DNA of 11,742 nucleotides from JBBUX01 sp037445775 (lineage in GTDB: Bacteria > Actinomycetota > Coriobacteriia > Anaerosomatales > PHET01), in contig JBBIJX010000052.1 in assembly GCA_037445775.1 (NCBI GenBank), positions 1-11,742 on the forward strand. Reading direction: 5' to 3'. Under the pieces are notes generated by a model. The model did no database searches. It saw only the letters and a program-made list of their open reading frames with translations, and was not told where the DNA came from. This document shows positions 1 through 6,659 of this stretch, piece after piece (positions within the stretch are counted from its first letter, which is position 1; each line of letters begins with the position of its first letter). Made by a program: the position numbers and the translations under genes.

Positions 1-1802
1 CCGCCGAGTTCGCCGTAGCCCTCACCCACGAGCACGATCACGTCGCCCTCGTCCTTGAACGCCAGCGTGCACACCTGGTCGACGTCGTCTATGAGCCCGA
101 CGAGCCCCACAGTGGGCGTAGGGTAGATGGGTTGGCCGAAGCTCTCGTTGTAGAAGCTCACGTTGCCGCCGGTCACGGGGATCCCGAACGCCTTGCACGC
201 GTCCGACATGCCGCGAACCGCCTCGTGGAACGTGTAGAAGACCTCGGGCTTCTCGGGGTTGCCGAAGTTGAGGCAGTCGGTGATTGCCGCCGGCTCGCCG
301 CCGGCGCACGTCACGTTGCGCGCGGCTTCGGCCAGCGCTATCTGAGCGCCCACGTACGGATCGAGGTAGCAGTAGCGGCCGTTGCAGTCACTCGATACCG
401 CGATGGCGCGACGTGTCATCTCCCCACGCCCGGTGTCGCCGATACGCAGCACCGCCGCGTCGCTGCCCGGCAGCACTACCGTGTTCACCATGACCTGGTG
501 GTCGTACTGCTCCCATATCCATGAGCGCGAGCAGATGTTGGGGCTAGCGAGCAGGCCGAGCAACGTCTCACGGAGCGCTTCAGGACTCTCAGGGTGTGCG
601 AGCGTCGATGTGTCGAATGCCTGAACCTCGTCGAGGTAGGCGGGTCGAATCATGGCGGGGTCGTAGAGAGGCGCATCGTGCGCGAGCGAGGCGGCGGGCA
701 TGTCGCCGACGACCTCGTCTCCCATCCGGACGACGAACCGTCCCGTGCCGGTCACGGCACCGATCACCGTCGAGCGGAGTCCCCACTTCGCGCAGACCAC
801 CTGAGCGCGCTCGAGCTTGCCCGGCTCGACCACGGCGACCATGCGCTCCTGGCTCTCGGACACCATGATCTCGAAGGCCTTCATCCCGGGCTCGCGCTGC
901 GGAACAACACTCGCATCGATCTCGACGCCTACGCCGCCCCGGCTCGCCATCTCGCTGATCGAACTCGTGAGACCGGCCGCGCCGCAGTCGCCAAGGGCCA
1001 CGAGCAGCTTGTTCTCAAGCAGCTCGAGGCACGCCTCGATGAGCAGCTTCTCCTCGAACGGATCGCCCACCTGGACACTCGGGCGCTTGTCTTCGGCGCG
1101 CTCGTCGAACTCCTGGCTCGCGAGCACGCTCGCGCCTCCGATGCCGTCGCGCCCGGTAGTCGAGCCAATGAGCAGCACCAAGTTGCCAGGGCCGGCGGCG
1201 ACCGCCCGGGTGAGGTTCTCCTCGCGCATCAATCCGATGGACATCGCGTTGATGAGGCAGTTGCCCTCGTAGGCCTCCTCGAAGTAGACCTCGCCGCCTA
1301 CCGTGGGCACCCCAAGGCAGTTGCCGTAGCCGCCGATGCCGGCGACGGCGCCCTCGAAGAGGTAACGCTGCCGGGCCTTGTCGAGCGTGCCGAAGCGTAG
1401 GCTGTCAAGGCTCGCGATGGGCCGTGCGCCCATCGTGAAGATGTCGCGGATGATGCCGCCCACGCCGGTGGCCGCACCCTGGTATGGCTCGATCGCGCTC
1501 GGGTGGTTGTGGGACTCCATCTTGAACGCGACCGCCCAGCCGTCACCGACTCCGATGACACCGGCGTTCTCCCCGGGGCCCTGGAGCACGTGCGGCCCAT
1601 CAGTGGGAAACATCCGCAGCGCCTTCTTCGAGTGCTTGTAGCTGCAGTGCTCGCTCCACATGAGCGAGTACATGTAGAGCTCGGTGACGGTGGGTGTGCG
1701 CCCGAGGATCTCGACGACGTGCTCGTACTCGGACGGCCTGAGGCCCAGCTCGACGGCGAGCTTCGGGGCGAGTTCGGGCGAGAGGTCTGAGACGACGGTC
1801 AC
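1..1802 (-). CDS. purL: Phosphoribosylformylglycinamidine synthase subunit PurL (small form), 3' part outside the window
   Basis: PurL is the ATP-dependent synthetase subunit of FGAM synthase, which converts FGAR plus PurQ-derived ammonia to FGAM in purine synthesis. I translated the minus strand from a GTG at 1802; about 600 codons stay open to the window edge, against roughly 740 residues for the full small PurL. Visible family motifs are WSEHCSYK (residues 49-56, with the conserved His52), VLQGPGENAG (72-81), the ESHNHP active-site segment (96-101), the following EPYQGAATGVGGIIRD, then GYGNCLGVPTVGGE and VQVGDPFEEKLL. The second half contains the repeated AIRS-like fold with LNFGNPEKPE and PVTGGNVSFYNE. 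The start is fixed by GAGGAG at 1811-1816, 8 nt upstream. It lies downstream of a lipoprotein gene and not directly after purQ, and has its own promoter candidate. The identity is certain; only the C-terminus is missing. Confidence 0.97.
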   Translation of the reverse strand, partial: MTVVSDLSPELAPKLAVELGLRPSEYEHVVEILGRTPTVTELYMYSLMWSEHCSYKHSKKALRMFPTDGPHVLQGPGENAGVIGVGDGWAVAFKMESHNHPSAIEPYQGAATGVGGIIRDIFTMGARPIASLDSLRFGTLDKARQRYLFEGAVAGIGGYGNCLGVPTVGGEVYFEEAYEGNCLINAMSIGLMREENLTRAVAAGPGNLVLLIGSTTGRDGIGGASVLASQEFDERAEDKRPSVQVGDPFEEKLLIEACLELLENKLLVALGDCGAAGLTSSISEMASRGGVGVEIDASVVPQREPGMKAFEIMVSESQERMVAVVEPGKLERAQVVCAKWGLRSTVIGAVTGTGRFVVRMGDEVVGDMPAASLAHDAPLYDPAMIRPAYLDEVQAFDTSTLAHPESPEALRETLLGLLASPNICSRSWIWEQYDHQVMVNTVVLPGSDAAVLRIGDTGRGEMTRRAIAVSSDCNGRYCYLDPYVGAQIALAEAARNVTCAGGEPAAITDCLNFGNPEKPEVFYTFHEAVRGMSDACKAFGIPVTGGNVSFYNESFGQPIYPTPTVGLVGLIDDVDQVCTLAFKDEGDVIVLVGEGYGELG

Positions 1803-1810
1803 AGCGGAAG

Positions 1811-1816
1811 CTCCTC
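1811..1816 (-). promoter_or_regulatory. Ribosome binding site of purL
   Basis: GAGGAG on the minus strand lies 8 nt before the GTG at 1802. It supports the GTG start, which also matches the usual N-terminal length before the WSEHCSYK motif. Confidence 0.75.
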
Positions 1817-1843
1817 GGGGACGGGGGGTGAGAGTCGCCTCGG

Positions 1844-1860
1844 ATTGTAGCCGAAAGCCC
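1844..1860 (-). promoter_or_regulatory. Candidate purL promoter with an element shared with purC
   Basis: The minus strand reads GGGCTTTCGGCTACAAT. Its last six bases (TACAAT, 1844-1849) make a good -10 box, 41 nt before the purL start. The same 17-bp string with two changes precedes purC (7602-7618). No consensus -35 hexamer is visible at 17 nt spacing, so the GGGCTTTCG part may be an activator or operator site. Promoter function is inferred from position and recurrence. Confidence 0.5.
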
Positions 1861-1877
1861 GACGGCGCTCCGCTTCG

Positions 1878-2945
1878 TCAGGGCAGCACTGCGAGATCGA
1901 CGAATCTGCCCTTCGGGCCCTTGAGTGTCGCGATCACCTTCTTCGCTCCGGTACGCGGATCGAGCCTGATGAGTCTACCCGTGTAGGCCTCCAGGACAAC
2001 GAAACTCTCGCCTAGGGCGCAGATTGCGGCCGGCCCGCCCGGGAAGGGGACACGCACCGGAGTGGAATCGAGTGTCAGCGGGACCAGCAGCACGGCCTCG
2101 CCGTGCTCGTCGGGGTTGACGTCAGTGAAGTCCACGAAGGCGAGCGTGCCGCCGACGACCGCTGTCCTGCGGCCCGGCCCGTCTGCGAGGTCTACGAGAA
2201 GCGGGCGTTCGGCAAGTGAGGCGGCCGTGCCGTCGAACCGACGCATCCCCACCGTGACACCGGGCACCGTACCGCTCTCCACGGTGGCGGCTACCATCGC
2301 GCCGCCGAGAGCGAGTTCGCCTGCGATGAGCGCGGGCATGCGCGCTCCGGAAGCAACGACGGTGGACTCGAGGGTCTCGGCGTCGATGCGCACCAGACTC
2401 TCGGTCCCCTCTTGCGACACCGCAGGGGCCCAGAGGCTCCCTCCCGCGTTTGACACCCCGCCGGTCAGGCCAGCGACACGGCCGTCACGGAGCACCGTGC
2501 GGCGCGGCGCGTCGACAATCCCCACGACCAAGCCTTGCTGGTCCATCCAGCCGTTCATGTGGAACGCCTTCCCCGAGCCGACGGAAATGAGGCTCCCCGG
2601 GTTCGGGTAGTCGAGCTCTACGTAGTCAAGTGAGAAGCCGTCGCCCGCGTCGATGACGCCGAGTGCGTTGTCGGCATCGTTCGACACGCCGCCGCACTGC
2701 GCCGTGATGAAGAGCCGCTCCTGCGCGTCCGCAGCTACGTCGAGGGCGAGAGAGCGCAGCGGCACGCGCTCGACCGTCTTGCCGGAATCTAGATCGATGA
2801 CGATAAGCGCAGGACTCCGGCCCGCCTCGAGTACGGCGCCGAGCGGCGCCCCCTCGCTCCTCGCCTCCCGGCCCCCACAGCCCCCCAGCGCTATCGCGAC
2901 TGCCACCACAAGTCCCGCACTCAAGGCTCTCGTAACTGCCGACAC
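1878..2945 (-). CDS. Putative lipoprotein with beta-propeller-like repeats, function unknown
   Basis: The protein has 355 residues and starts at GTG, with AAGGAGG at 2951-2957 placed 5 nt upstream. The N-terminus is a short charged stretch, a hydrophobic segment (about 10-21) and a lipobox ending ALGGC, so Cys23 is the probable lipidated residue and the protein would sit on the outer face of the membrane. The mature part consists of recurring short beta-type blocks such as PALIVIDLDSGK, ALGVIDAGDG, SLVRIDAETLE and GRLIRLDPRTG. This recalls YncE/NHL-type propellers that wrap an Asp-containing turn, but I recognise no specific family. The final block GRFVDLAVLP may close the propeller. It lies downstream of a secreted hydrolase gene, with a strong hairpin between them, and upstream of purL. 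A binding or scaffold role is only a guess. Confidence 0.8.
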   Translation of the reverse strand: MSAVTRALSAGLVVAVAIALGGCGGREARSEGAPLGAVLEAGRSPALIVIDLDSGKTVERVPLRSLALDVAADAQERLFITAQCGGVSNDADNALGVIDAGDGFSLDYVELDYPNPGSLISVGSGKAFHMNGWMDQQGLVVGIVDAPRRTVLRDGRVAGLTGGVSNAGGSLWAPAVSQEGTESLVRIDAETLESTVVASGARMPALIAGELALGGAMVAATVESGTVPGVTVGMRRFDGTAASLAERPLLVDLADGPGRRTAVVGGTLAFVDFTDVNPDEHGEAVLLVPLTLDSTPVRVPFPGGPAAICALGESFVVLEAYTGRLIRLDPRTGAKKVIATLKGPKGRFVDLAVLP

Positions 2946-2966
2946 GGTCCCCTCCTTCGTTTGGGA

Positions 2967-2994
2967 AGAGGGACGCCGGTACCGGCGCCCCTCT
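2967..2994 (-). terminator. Long GC-rich hairpin between the secreted hydrolase and lipoprotein genes
   Basis: A 28-nt palindrome (left arm 2967-2980, right arm 2981-2994, centred on GGTACC) can fold into about 12 base pairs closing a GUAC tetraloop, with one G-U pair on the minus-strand RNA. It begins 11 nt after the hydrolase stop codon (3006-3008). No uridine run follows on the minus strand (it continues TTCCCAAACG), so it may be an imperfect terminator, an attenuator between two same-strand genes, or an mRNA-stabilising stem. The structure is directly visible; its role is inferred. Confidence 0.6.
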
Positions 2995-3005
2995 CCGAAC
3001 GCCTG

Positions 3006-3680
3006 CTAGTTCGATGAAACGAACACCCTGGTCTCGGAGTCGTTCAGCAGGTCGACGGGCCAGACCCAGTAGCCGCCGTCCGCATCCAGGTCGACACCGG
3101 CACGCACCTGCCAGCCCTTCCATGGAAGCTTGCTGCAGTACCACTCAGCCGTGTTGGTCTTCGACGAGCTGATGTTGTACGGTTCGCCGTTCTGCGCCGC
3201 ACAGTAGTCCTTGACCGAGTTGCCGTGGTAGTACCTGGACGGCACCCACAGACCATAGGCCAGGTCGTATGCGCGGTACTTGCTCGGCTGTTCGAGCTGC
3301 ACGCCGTTACGAGGCGTCGTGTTTGCGCTCCAGACACAGAAGTCATGGATGCTGCCACGATAGCGGGTGGCGTCCCAGCAGCCCGCGTGACCGAGCGGCG
3401 TCCCGAGCGCCACGATCATGTCGCCGCTGTCGAATGCGCCGAACAGGAGGCTGTTGACACCGTCACCGGTGCCGCCTGCAGCGGCCGGCGCCTCATCGGG
3501 GTGCGGCTCGACCTCCGGCTTCTCGAGGTCCCACTTCGAAGGGACCGAGCCGTCCTTGTTCGGACGCTTGATCTGATTCTTCGCCTCCGCGGGCACGGCG
3601 CCGGCCAGAGTAGGCACCGAGGCGATGACGAGCGCGCACGCCACGAATGTGGCGACACGACGAAGTATGTGTTGACGCAT
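3006..3680 (-). CDS. Secreted permuted NlpC/P60-type cysteine hydrolase (YiiX/YycO-like)
   Basis: The protein has 224 residues and an N-terminal signal peptide (about 1-30: basic start, hydrophobic core, AGA or AEA cleavage options). A proline- and lysine-rich linker follows to about residue 75. The catalytic domain shows SGDMIVALGT then GHAG (His98), and in the second half WYCSKLPWKGW (Cys182), followed by GVDLDADGGYWVWPVDLL. A His before the Cys, with CS-x-L-x-W and an aspartate-rich tail ending in a W-P-x-D-L segment, is characteristic of circularly permuted papain-like (C92/YycO-type) hydrolases, which attack amide or thioester bonds, often in the cell envelope. The substrate is unknown. 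Extra cysteines (101, 115, 160) could form disulfides in the exported protein. It is transcribed divergently from an Asp-box protein 183 nt away. The family call is from motifs alone. Confidence 0.75.
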   Translation of the reverse strand: MRQHILRRVATFVACALVIASVPTLAGAVPAEAKNQIKRPNKDGSVPSKWDLEKPEVEPHPDEAPAAAGGTGDGVNSLLFGAFDSGDMIVALGTPLGHAGCWDATRYRGSIHDFCVWSANTTPRNGVQLEQPSKYRAYDLAYGLWVPSRYYHGNSVKDYCAAQNGEPYNISSSKTNTAEWYCSKLPWKGWQVRAGVDLDADGGYWVWPVDLLNDSETRVFVSSN

Positions 3681-3764
3681 GATGCGCCCCCTCTCACATG
3701 GTTCACCTGGACGAGCCGCGCGCGTGGCTGTCAGGTGACCATAGGAGAAGCGTCACATCACACT

Positions 3765-3781
3765 CTTACCATGGGCTTACC
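3765..3781. promoter_or_regulatory. Direct repeat with 11-bp period in a divergent intergenic region
   Basis: CTTACC occurs at 3765-3770 and again at 3776-3781, separated by ATGGG. An 11-bp period, one helical turn, is the usual spacing of half-sites for OmpR/PhoB-type response regulators. The repeat lies between the divergent hydrolase and Asp-box genes, about 25 nt upstream of the candidate -35 box of the latter. Regulator binding is speculative. Confidence 0.3.
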
Positions 3782-3805
3782 ACGCGCCCCGTCGGGAGGA
3801 GCGCG

Positions 3806-3834
3806 TTGACCGGACGCCGCGACCAGCCTATCTT
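3806..3834 (+). promoter_or_regulatory. Candidate sigma-70-type promoter of the Asp-box protein gene
   Basis: TTGACC (3806-3811) and TATCTT (3829-3834) are separated by exactly 17 nt, giving five of six and four of six matches to the -35 and -10 consensus. Transcription would begin near 3841, about 23 nt before the ATG, just upstream of the ribosome binding site GGGAGGA at 3852-3858. Confidence 0.6.
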
Positions 3835-3863
3835 CGTGCGCAGGGGCGGACGGGAGGATTCTC

Positions 3864-5225
3864 ATGGACACACGTACACGCATGATCGGGCTGGCAGCCT
3901 CAACTGCGCTGTGCTGCGCGCTTGCTCCTGCGGTGGCCGGCGCTGAGACCCTTGCGATCGCGCCGACGAGGGACCTCACGTTTGCCTCGAGCGCTCGCGG
4001 GGTCGCCGCTGCGCAGGGCATGATCCTCACCACCGCCGACGGCGGCAGGGCTTGGTACGCCTACCGGCTCTCGGAGTCGTACCGCCTGCTCAGGGGTGCC
4101 GCGTATCAGCCTGGATCGACCACCGTATGCGTGGTGGTGGGCGAGAGTGGCAGTGTCATGCGGACCGCGAACGGCGGCCGCTCGTGGACCAGTCAATCCA
4201 TTCCCGACGCTGCAGACCGGCTCAACGCGGTTGCCTGGGCCAACTCGAGCACCGTGATAGCAGTAGGGAGCGCGTACGATACCTCCCTGAAGAAGACCAT
4301 CGGCGTCGTGTGGCGCAGCACAGACGCTGGCAAGACCTGGACGCGGACACCGCACCCGGGGATGGCTGCGCTCACCGCCGTCGCCATCGCGGGCAACAGC
4401 GGCATGGCGACGAGTGCCGACTGGATCATGCGCACCAGCGATGGGGGCGTGAACTGGTTGATGGGCAGCGGCCGGACTGCGTGGGGCTTCAACGATCTGA
4501 TCGCCTCCGGTGGCAGGACATGGGCGCTCGGCTCGCCTAGCGGCTTCCCTGCCCGTACGCTCATTGCGTGGTCGAGCGACCTGTTCGCCACGTCCGCCGC
4601 AGGCGGTTACGTCCATTTGCAGCCCACGGTCTCCCTCATCCGCGGTGCGCTCGCGCCAGGCGCGGTTTGGATGGTCGGCAACTCCGGCACGAACGGCTAC
4701 GAGGGCGCCGCCGCGGTGTTCGCGTCTGCGGAAGGCGTCTCGAGCTGGGCGCCTGTCACCACGCCGCTGTCGAACGTCGAGGCCGTCGGCTCCGGCGGCG
4801 GGACACACGTCGTGCTCGCCGGCTCGGACTCATCCGGACGCGGACTGTGGCACTCTTCGGACCGCGGGGCATCGTGGACGGCCGTGCGCACCGCGACCGT
4901 TGGCGCGCCTCCCGCCGTGTCGCTGACGACACCCGCGCTTTCCGTCAGCACGCCACGGAAGGGCTCCGCGTTCACGATCTCAGGCAGGGTATCGCCGAAG
5001 CATGAGGGTTCGGTGAAGCTCACACTCCGCCGTAAGGTCAGCGGGTCGTACCAGACGTACAAGACCGTGACGCTCACGCTTGCACCGAAGACCACTTACT
5101 CTTCGTACTCGTACCGCGCAACCCTGCCCTATGCGGGCAGCTGGCAAGTCAAGGCCTCGTCAGCGGGTACCGGCAGCCGGCTTCCGGCCACGAGCGCGCC
5201 ACGCTCCTTCACGGTTGCGAGGTAA
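3864..5225 (+). CDS. Secreted Asp-box (BNR/Ycf48-like) beta-propeller protein with C-terminal Ig-like domain
   Basis: The 453-residue protein has a signal peptide (1-27, ending AGA) and then Asp-box motifs of the S/T-x-D-x-G-x-x-W type: TADGGRAW (57-64), TANGGRSW (101-108), STDAGKTW (152-159), TSDGGVNW (191-198) and SSDRGASW (331-338), with degenerate copies near 237 and 288. This is the fold of Ycf48-like, sortilin-like and sialidase-type propellers. No sialidase catalytic arginine triad was identifiable, so an enzyme activity should not be assumed. Residues from about 355 to 453 form a Lys-, Thr- and Ser-rich beta domain resembling Ig-like stalk domains of surface proteins. No LPxTG anchor is seen, so the protein is probably released or loosely bound. 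GGGAGGA 5 nt upstream sets the start. It converges on purQ, and its role is unknown. Confidence 0.85.
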   Translation: MDTRTRMIGLAASTALCCALAPAVAGAETLAIAPTRDLTFASSARGVAAAQGMILTTADGGRAWYAYRLSESYRLLRGAAYQPGSTTVCVVVGESGSVMRTANGGRSWTSQSIPDAADRLNAVAWANSSTVIAVGSAYDTSLKKTIGVVWRSTDAGKTWTRTPHPGMAALTAVAIAGNSGMATSADWIMRTSDGGVNWLMGSGRTAWGFNDLIASGGRTWALGSPSGFPARTLIAWSSDLFATSAAGGYVHLQPTVSLIRGALAPGAVWMVGNSGTNGYEGAAAVFASAEGVSSWAPVTTPLSNVEAVGSGGGTHVVLAGSDSSGRGLWHSSDRGASWTAVRTATVGAPPAVSLTTPALSVSTPRKGSAFTISGRVSPKHEGSVKLTLRRKVSGSYQTYKTVTLTLAPKTTYSSYSYRATLPYAGSWQVKASSAGTGSRLPATSAPRSFTVAR

Positions 5226-5252
5226 GGGCGCGCTCACCGGCCCGCCCAGCGA

Positions 5253-5281
5253 GAGGTTGCCTTGCGCTATCCGGCAACCTC
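5253..5281. terminator. Inverted repeat between convergent Asp-box gene and purQ
   Basis: GAGGTTGCC (5253-5261) and GGCAACCTC (5273-5281) form a perfect 9-bp stem with an 11-nt loop, 27 nt after the Asp-box stop codon and including the last codons of purQ. There is no T-run on either strand, so if it terminates transcription it is not a classical intrinsic terminator. It is placed well to act on both converging transcripts. Confidence 0.4.
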
Positions 5282-5962
5282 GGCGAGCGTACGCACGATC
5301 GTCGTGAAGAACGGCTGGCCATCCGTGCCACCACTCACAGGGTCGACAGCGCGCTCAGGATGGGGCATCAGGCCGAACACGTTGCCGCGCTCGTTGCAGA
5401 TGCCGGCGATGTCGTCGAACGCCCCGTTCGGCGCGCTACCGCCTGCGGCGCCCGAACCGTCCGCCTCGCAGTAGCGGACGATGACTTGACCGTTCTCGTT
5501 CAGGCGCTCGAGCGTCGCTTCATCACAGGTGAAGTTGCCTTCGTTGTGGTTGATTGGGACTTCAAGCACCGTGCCGCGCGGCAGGTCGAGCCAGTCGCAC
5601 GAACCGTCCACGCGCAGCGGCTGGCTGCGGCAGATGAACTTGAGGCCGCTGTTGCGCAGCAGGGCGCCGGGCAACAGGTGCGCCTCGGTGAGTATCTGGA
5701 AGCCGTTGCATATGCCGAGCACCGGCCCGCCCTTCTCAGCGAAGCGCACGACCTCGCTCATCACCGGGCTGAACCGGGCCACCGCGCCGCACCGGATGTA
5801 GTCCCCATGGGCGAACCCCCCGGGCAGTACGACCGCGTCGAAACCGTCGAGCGACGTGTCGCCGTGCCAGATGTAGTCGGCCTGAAGACCCAGGAAGCGC
5901 GCGGCGTGAACGACGTCTTGCTCGCAGTTCGATCCTGGGAACGTGACGACGCCGAAGCGCAT
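5267..5962 (-). CDS. purQ: Phosphoribosylformylglycinamidine synthase subunit PurQ (glutaminase)
   Basis: PurQ is a class I glutamine amidotransferase that releases ammonia from glutamine for PurL in FGAM synthesis. The 231 residues begin MRFGVVTFPGSNCEQD, the standard PurQ N-terminus, and contain VLPGGFAHGDYIRCGA (45-60), the nucleophile elbow GICNGFQ (Cys85), the PurQ-type INHNEGNF segment, and MPHPER with the other triad members His201 and Glu203. Length is normal for the family. The ATG lies 4 nt after the purS stop and its ribosome binding site GAGGAG is within the end of purS, so the two are translationally linked. Downstream lies a convergent gene, so this is the end of the purC-purS-purQ transcript. 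No defect is seen. Confidence 0.97.
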   Translation of the reverse strand: MRFGVVTFPGSNCEQDVVHAARFLGLQADYIWHGDTSLDGFDAVVLPGGFAHGDYIRCGAVARFSPVMSEVVRFAEKGGPVLGICNGFQILTEAHLLPGALLRNSGLKFICRSQPLRVDGSCDWLDLPRGTVLEVPINHNEGNFTCDEATLERLNENGQVIVRYCEADGSGAAGGSAPNGAFDDIAGICNERGNVFGLMPHPERAVDPVSGGTDGQPFFTTIVRTLAEVAG

Positions 5963-5966
5963 ATCG

Positions 5967-6200
5967 CTACTCCTCGACCGTCTCGATGCGAAAGTCCTCG
6001 ATTACGGGGTTGGCGAGCAGCTTCTCGCACATCTCGGTAGCCTGCGCGAGCGAAACGTCACCCGCGAGCCGGATGTACTTGCCTATCTGGACGCTCTCGA
6101 CGCCGCCGTAGCCCAGGTTCGCGAGCGCTCGCTCGGCAGTCGCGCCGGGCGGGTCGAAGATGCCGGTCTTGTACGTCACGAAGATCTCGTAGCGCGCCAC
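5967..6200 (-). CDS. purS: Phosphoribosylformylglycinamidine synthase subunit PurS
   Basis: PurS is the small bridging subunit that holds PurQ and PurL together and helps ammonia transfer. The 77-residue product begins VARYEIFVTYKTGIFDP and contains the typical GATAERALANLGYGGVESVQIGK region and a C-terminal LANPVIEDFRIE strand. A longer reading frame begins at 6260, but its first 20 residues are Arg-rich and unlike PurS. The GTG at 6200 has GGAAGGAAG 6 nt upstream and gives the family length of about 80, so it is preferred. The gap to the upstream membrane-protein gene is 25 nt and to purQ 4 nt, consistent with a single operon. Confidence 0.93.
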   Translation of the reverse strand: MARYEIFVTYKTGIFDPPGATAERALANLGYGGVESVQIGKYIRLAGDVSLAQATEMCEKLLANPVIEDFRIETVEE

Positions 6201-6206
6201 CGTGTG

Positions 6207-6215
6207 CTTCCTTCC
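6207..6215 (-). promoter_or_regulatory. Ribosome binding site that decides the purS start
   Basis: GGAAGGAAG on the minus strand lies 6 nt before the GTG at 6200 and supports this start over the upstream one at 6260. Confidence 0.65.
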
Positions 6216-6225
6216 ATGAGCGCGG

Positions 6226-6654
6226 TCAGGACTTCTCGGCCGGCTTCGTCGCGCCGTCACCGCCGTGAGTCGCAGCCCACTCCTGGCGCATCGGCCTCAG
6301 CCTGAACCAGTCGATGCCCACCGCGACGAAGATCAGCGCATAACCCGCGCCAAGCACCCAGTTGCCCACCGTGCGCGCGTCCTCGTTGCGCCAGAGCAGC
6401 CAAGCGACGGTCGACAGCACGATGGCGCCGCCAAGGCAGAACCACCACACGAGCCGCAGCCGCTTGTACTCCGGAGTCGCAGGGTGCACCACAAGAGGGC
6501 GGCGCCTACTCGCCGATGAAACAGGCTTCTTCGTCGCGCCAGACGCCGTTGAACTGGTGCGCTTGAGCTTGGCGGACGCCGCGGACTTACGCGTTGTGCC
6601 GGACGGCGCCGTATGGCGGCCGTACCGTTCGTTCAGAGGACTGCGCCGCGACAC
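6226..6654 (-). CDS. Small two-helix membrane protein in the purine operon, function unknown
   Basis: The 142 residues start at GTG, 5 nt after the purC stop. Residues 1-55 form a hydrophilic tail rich in Arg, Lys, Ser, Ala and Thr, likely disordered and cytoplasmic. Two hydrophobic helices follow (about 68-88 and 97-117), joined by a short loop RNEDARTVGN, then a tail with a Lys-rich end. A basic N-terminal tail with two helices and a tryptophan-containing GNWVLGAGYALI second helix recalls the topology of the actinobacterial division protein CrgA, but the match is only topological and I do not assign it. The ribosome binding site is weak, so translation may be coupled to purC. Alternatively the gene simply belongs to the operon without a purine role. 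Coding is supported by the membrane segments and the tight spacing on both sides. Confidence 0.75.
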   Translation of the reverse strand: MSRRSPLNERYGRHTAPSGTTRKSAASAKLKRTSSTASGATKKPVSSASRRRPLVVHPATPEYKRLRLVWWFCLGGAIVLSTVAWLLWRNEDARTVGNWVLGAGYALIFVAVGIDWFRLRPMRQEWAATHGGDGATKPAEKS

Positions 6655-6659
6655 GCCGA

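Noticed and set aside
594..1400. A 268-codon plus-strand open frame
   Set aside because: It is antisense to purL, whose translation matches the family throughout.
3900..4808. A 302-codon minus-strand open frame
   Set aside because: It is antisense to the Asp-box protein, which has a signal peptide, ribosome binding site, promoter and repeated motifs.
6201..6260. Upstream start of purS at 6260
   Set aside because: The extra 20 residues are unlike PurS, overlap the membrane-protein gene and lack support, whereas the GTG at 6200 has a good ribosome binding site.
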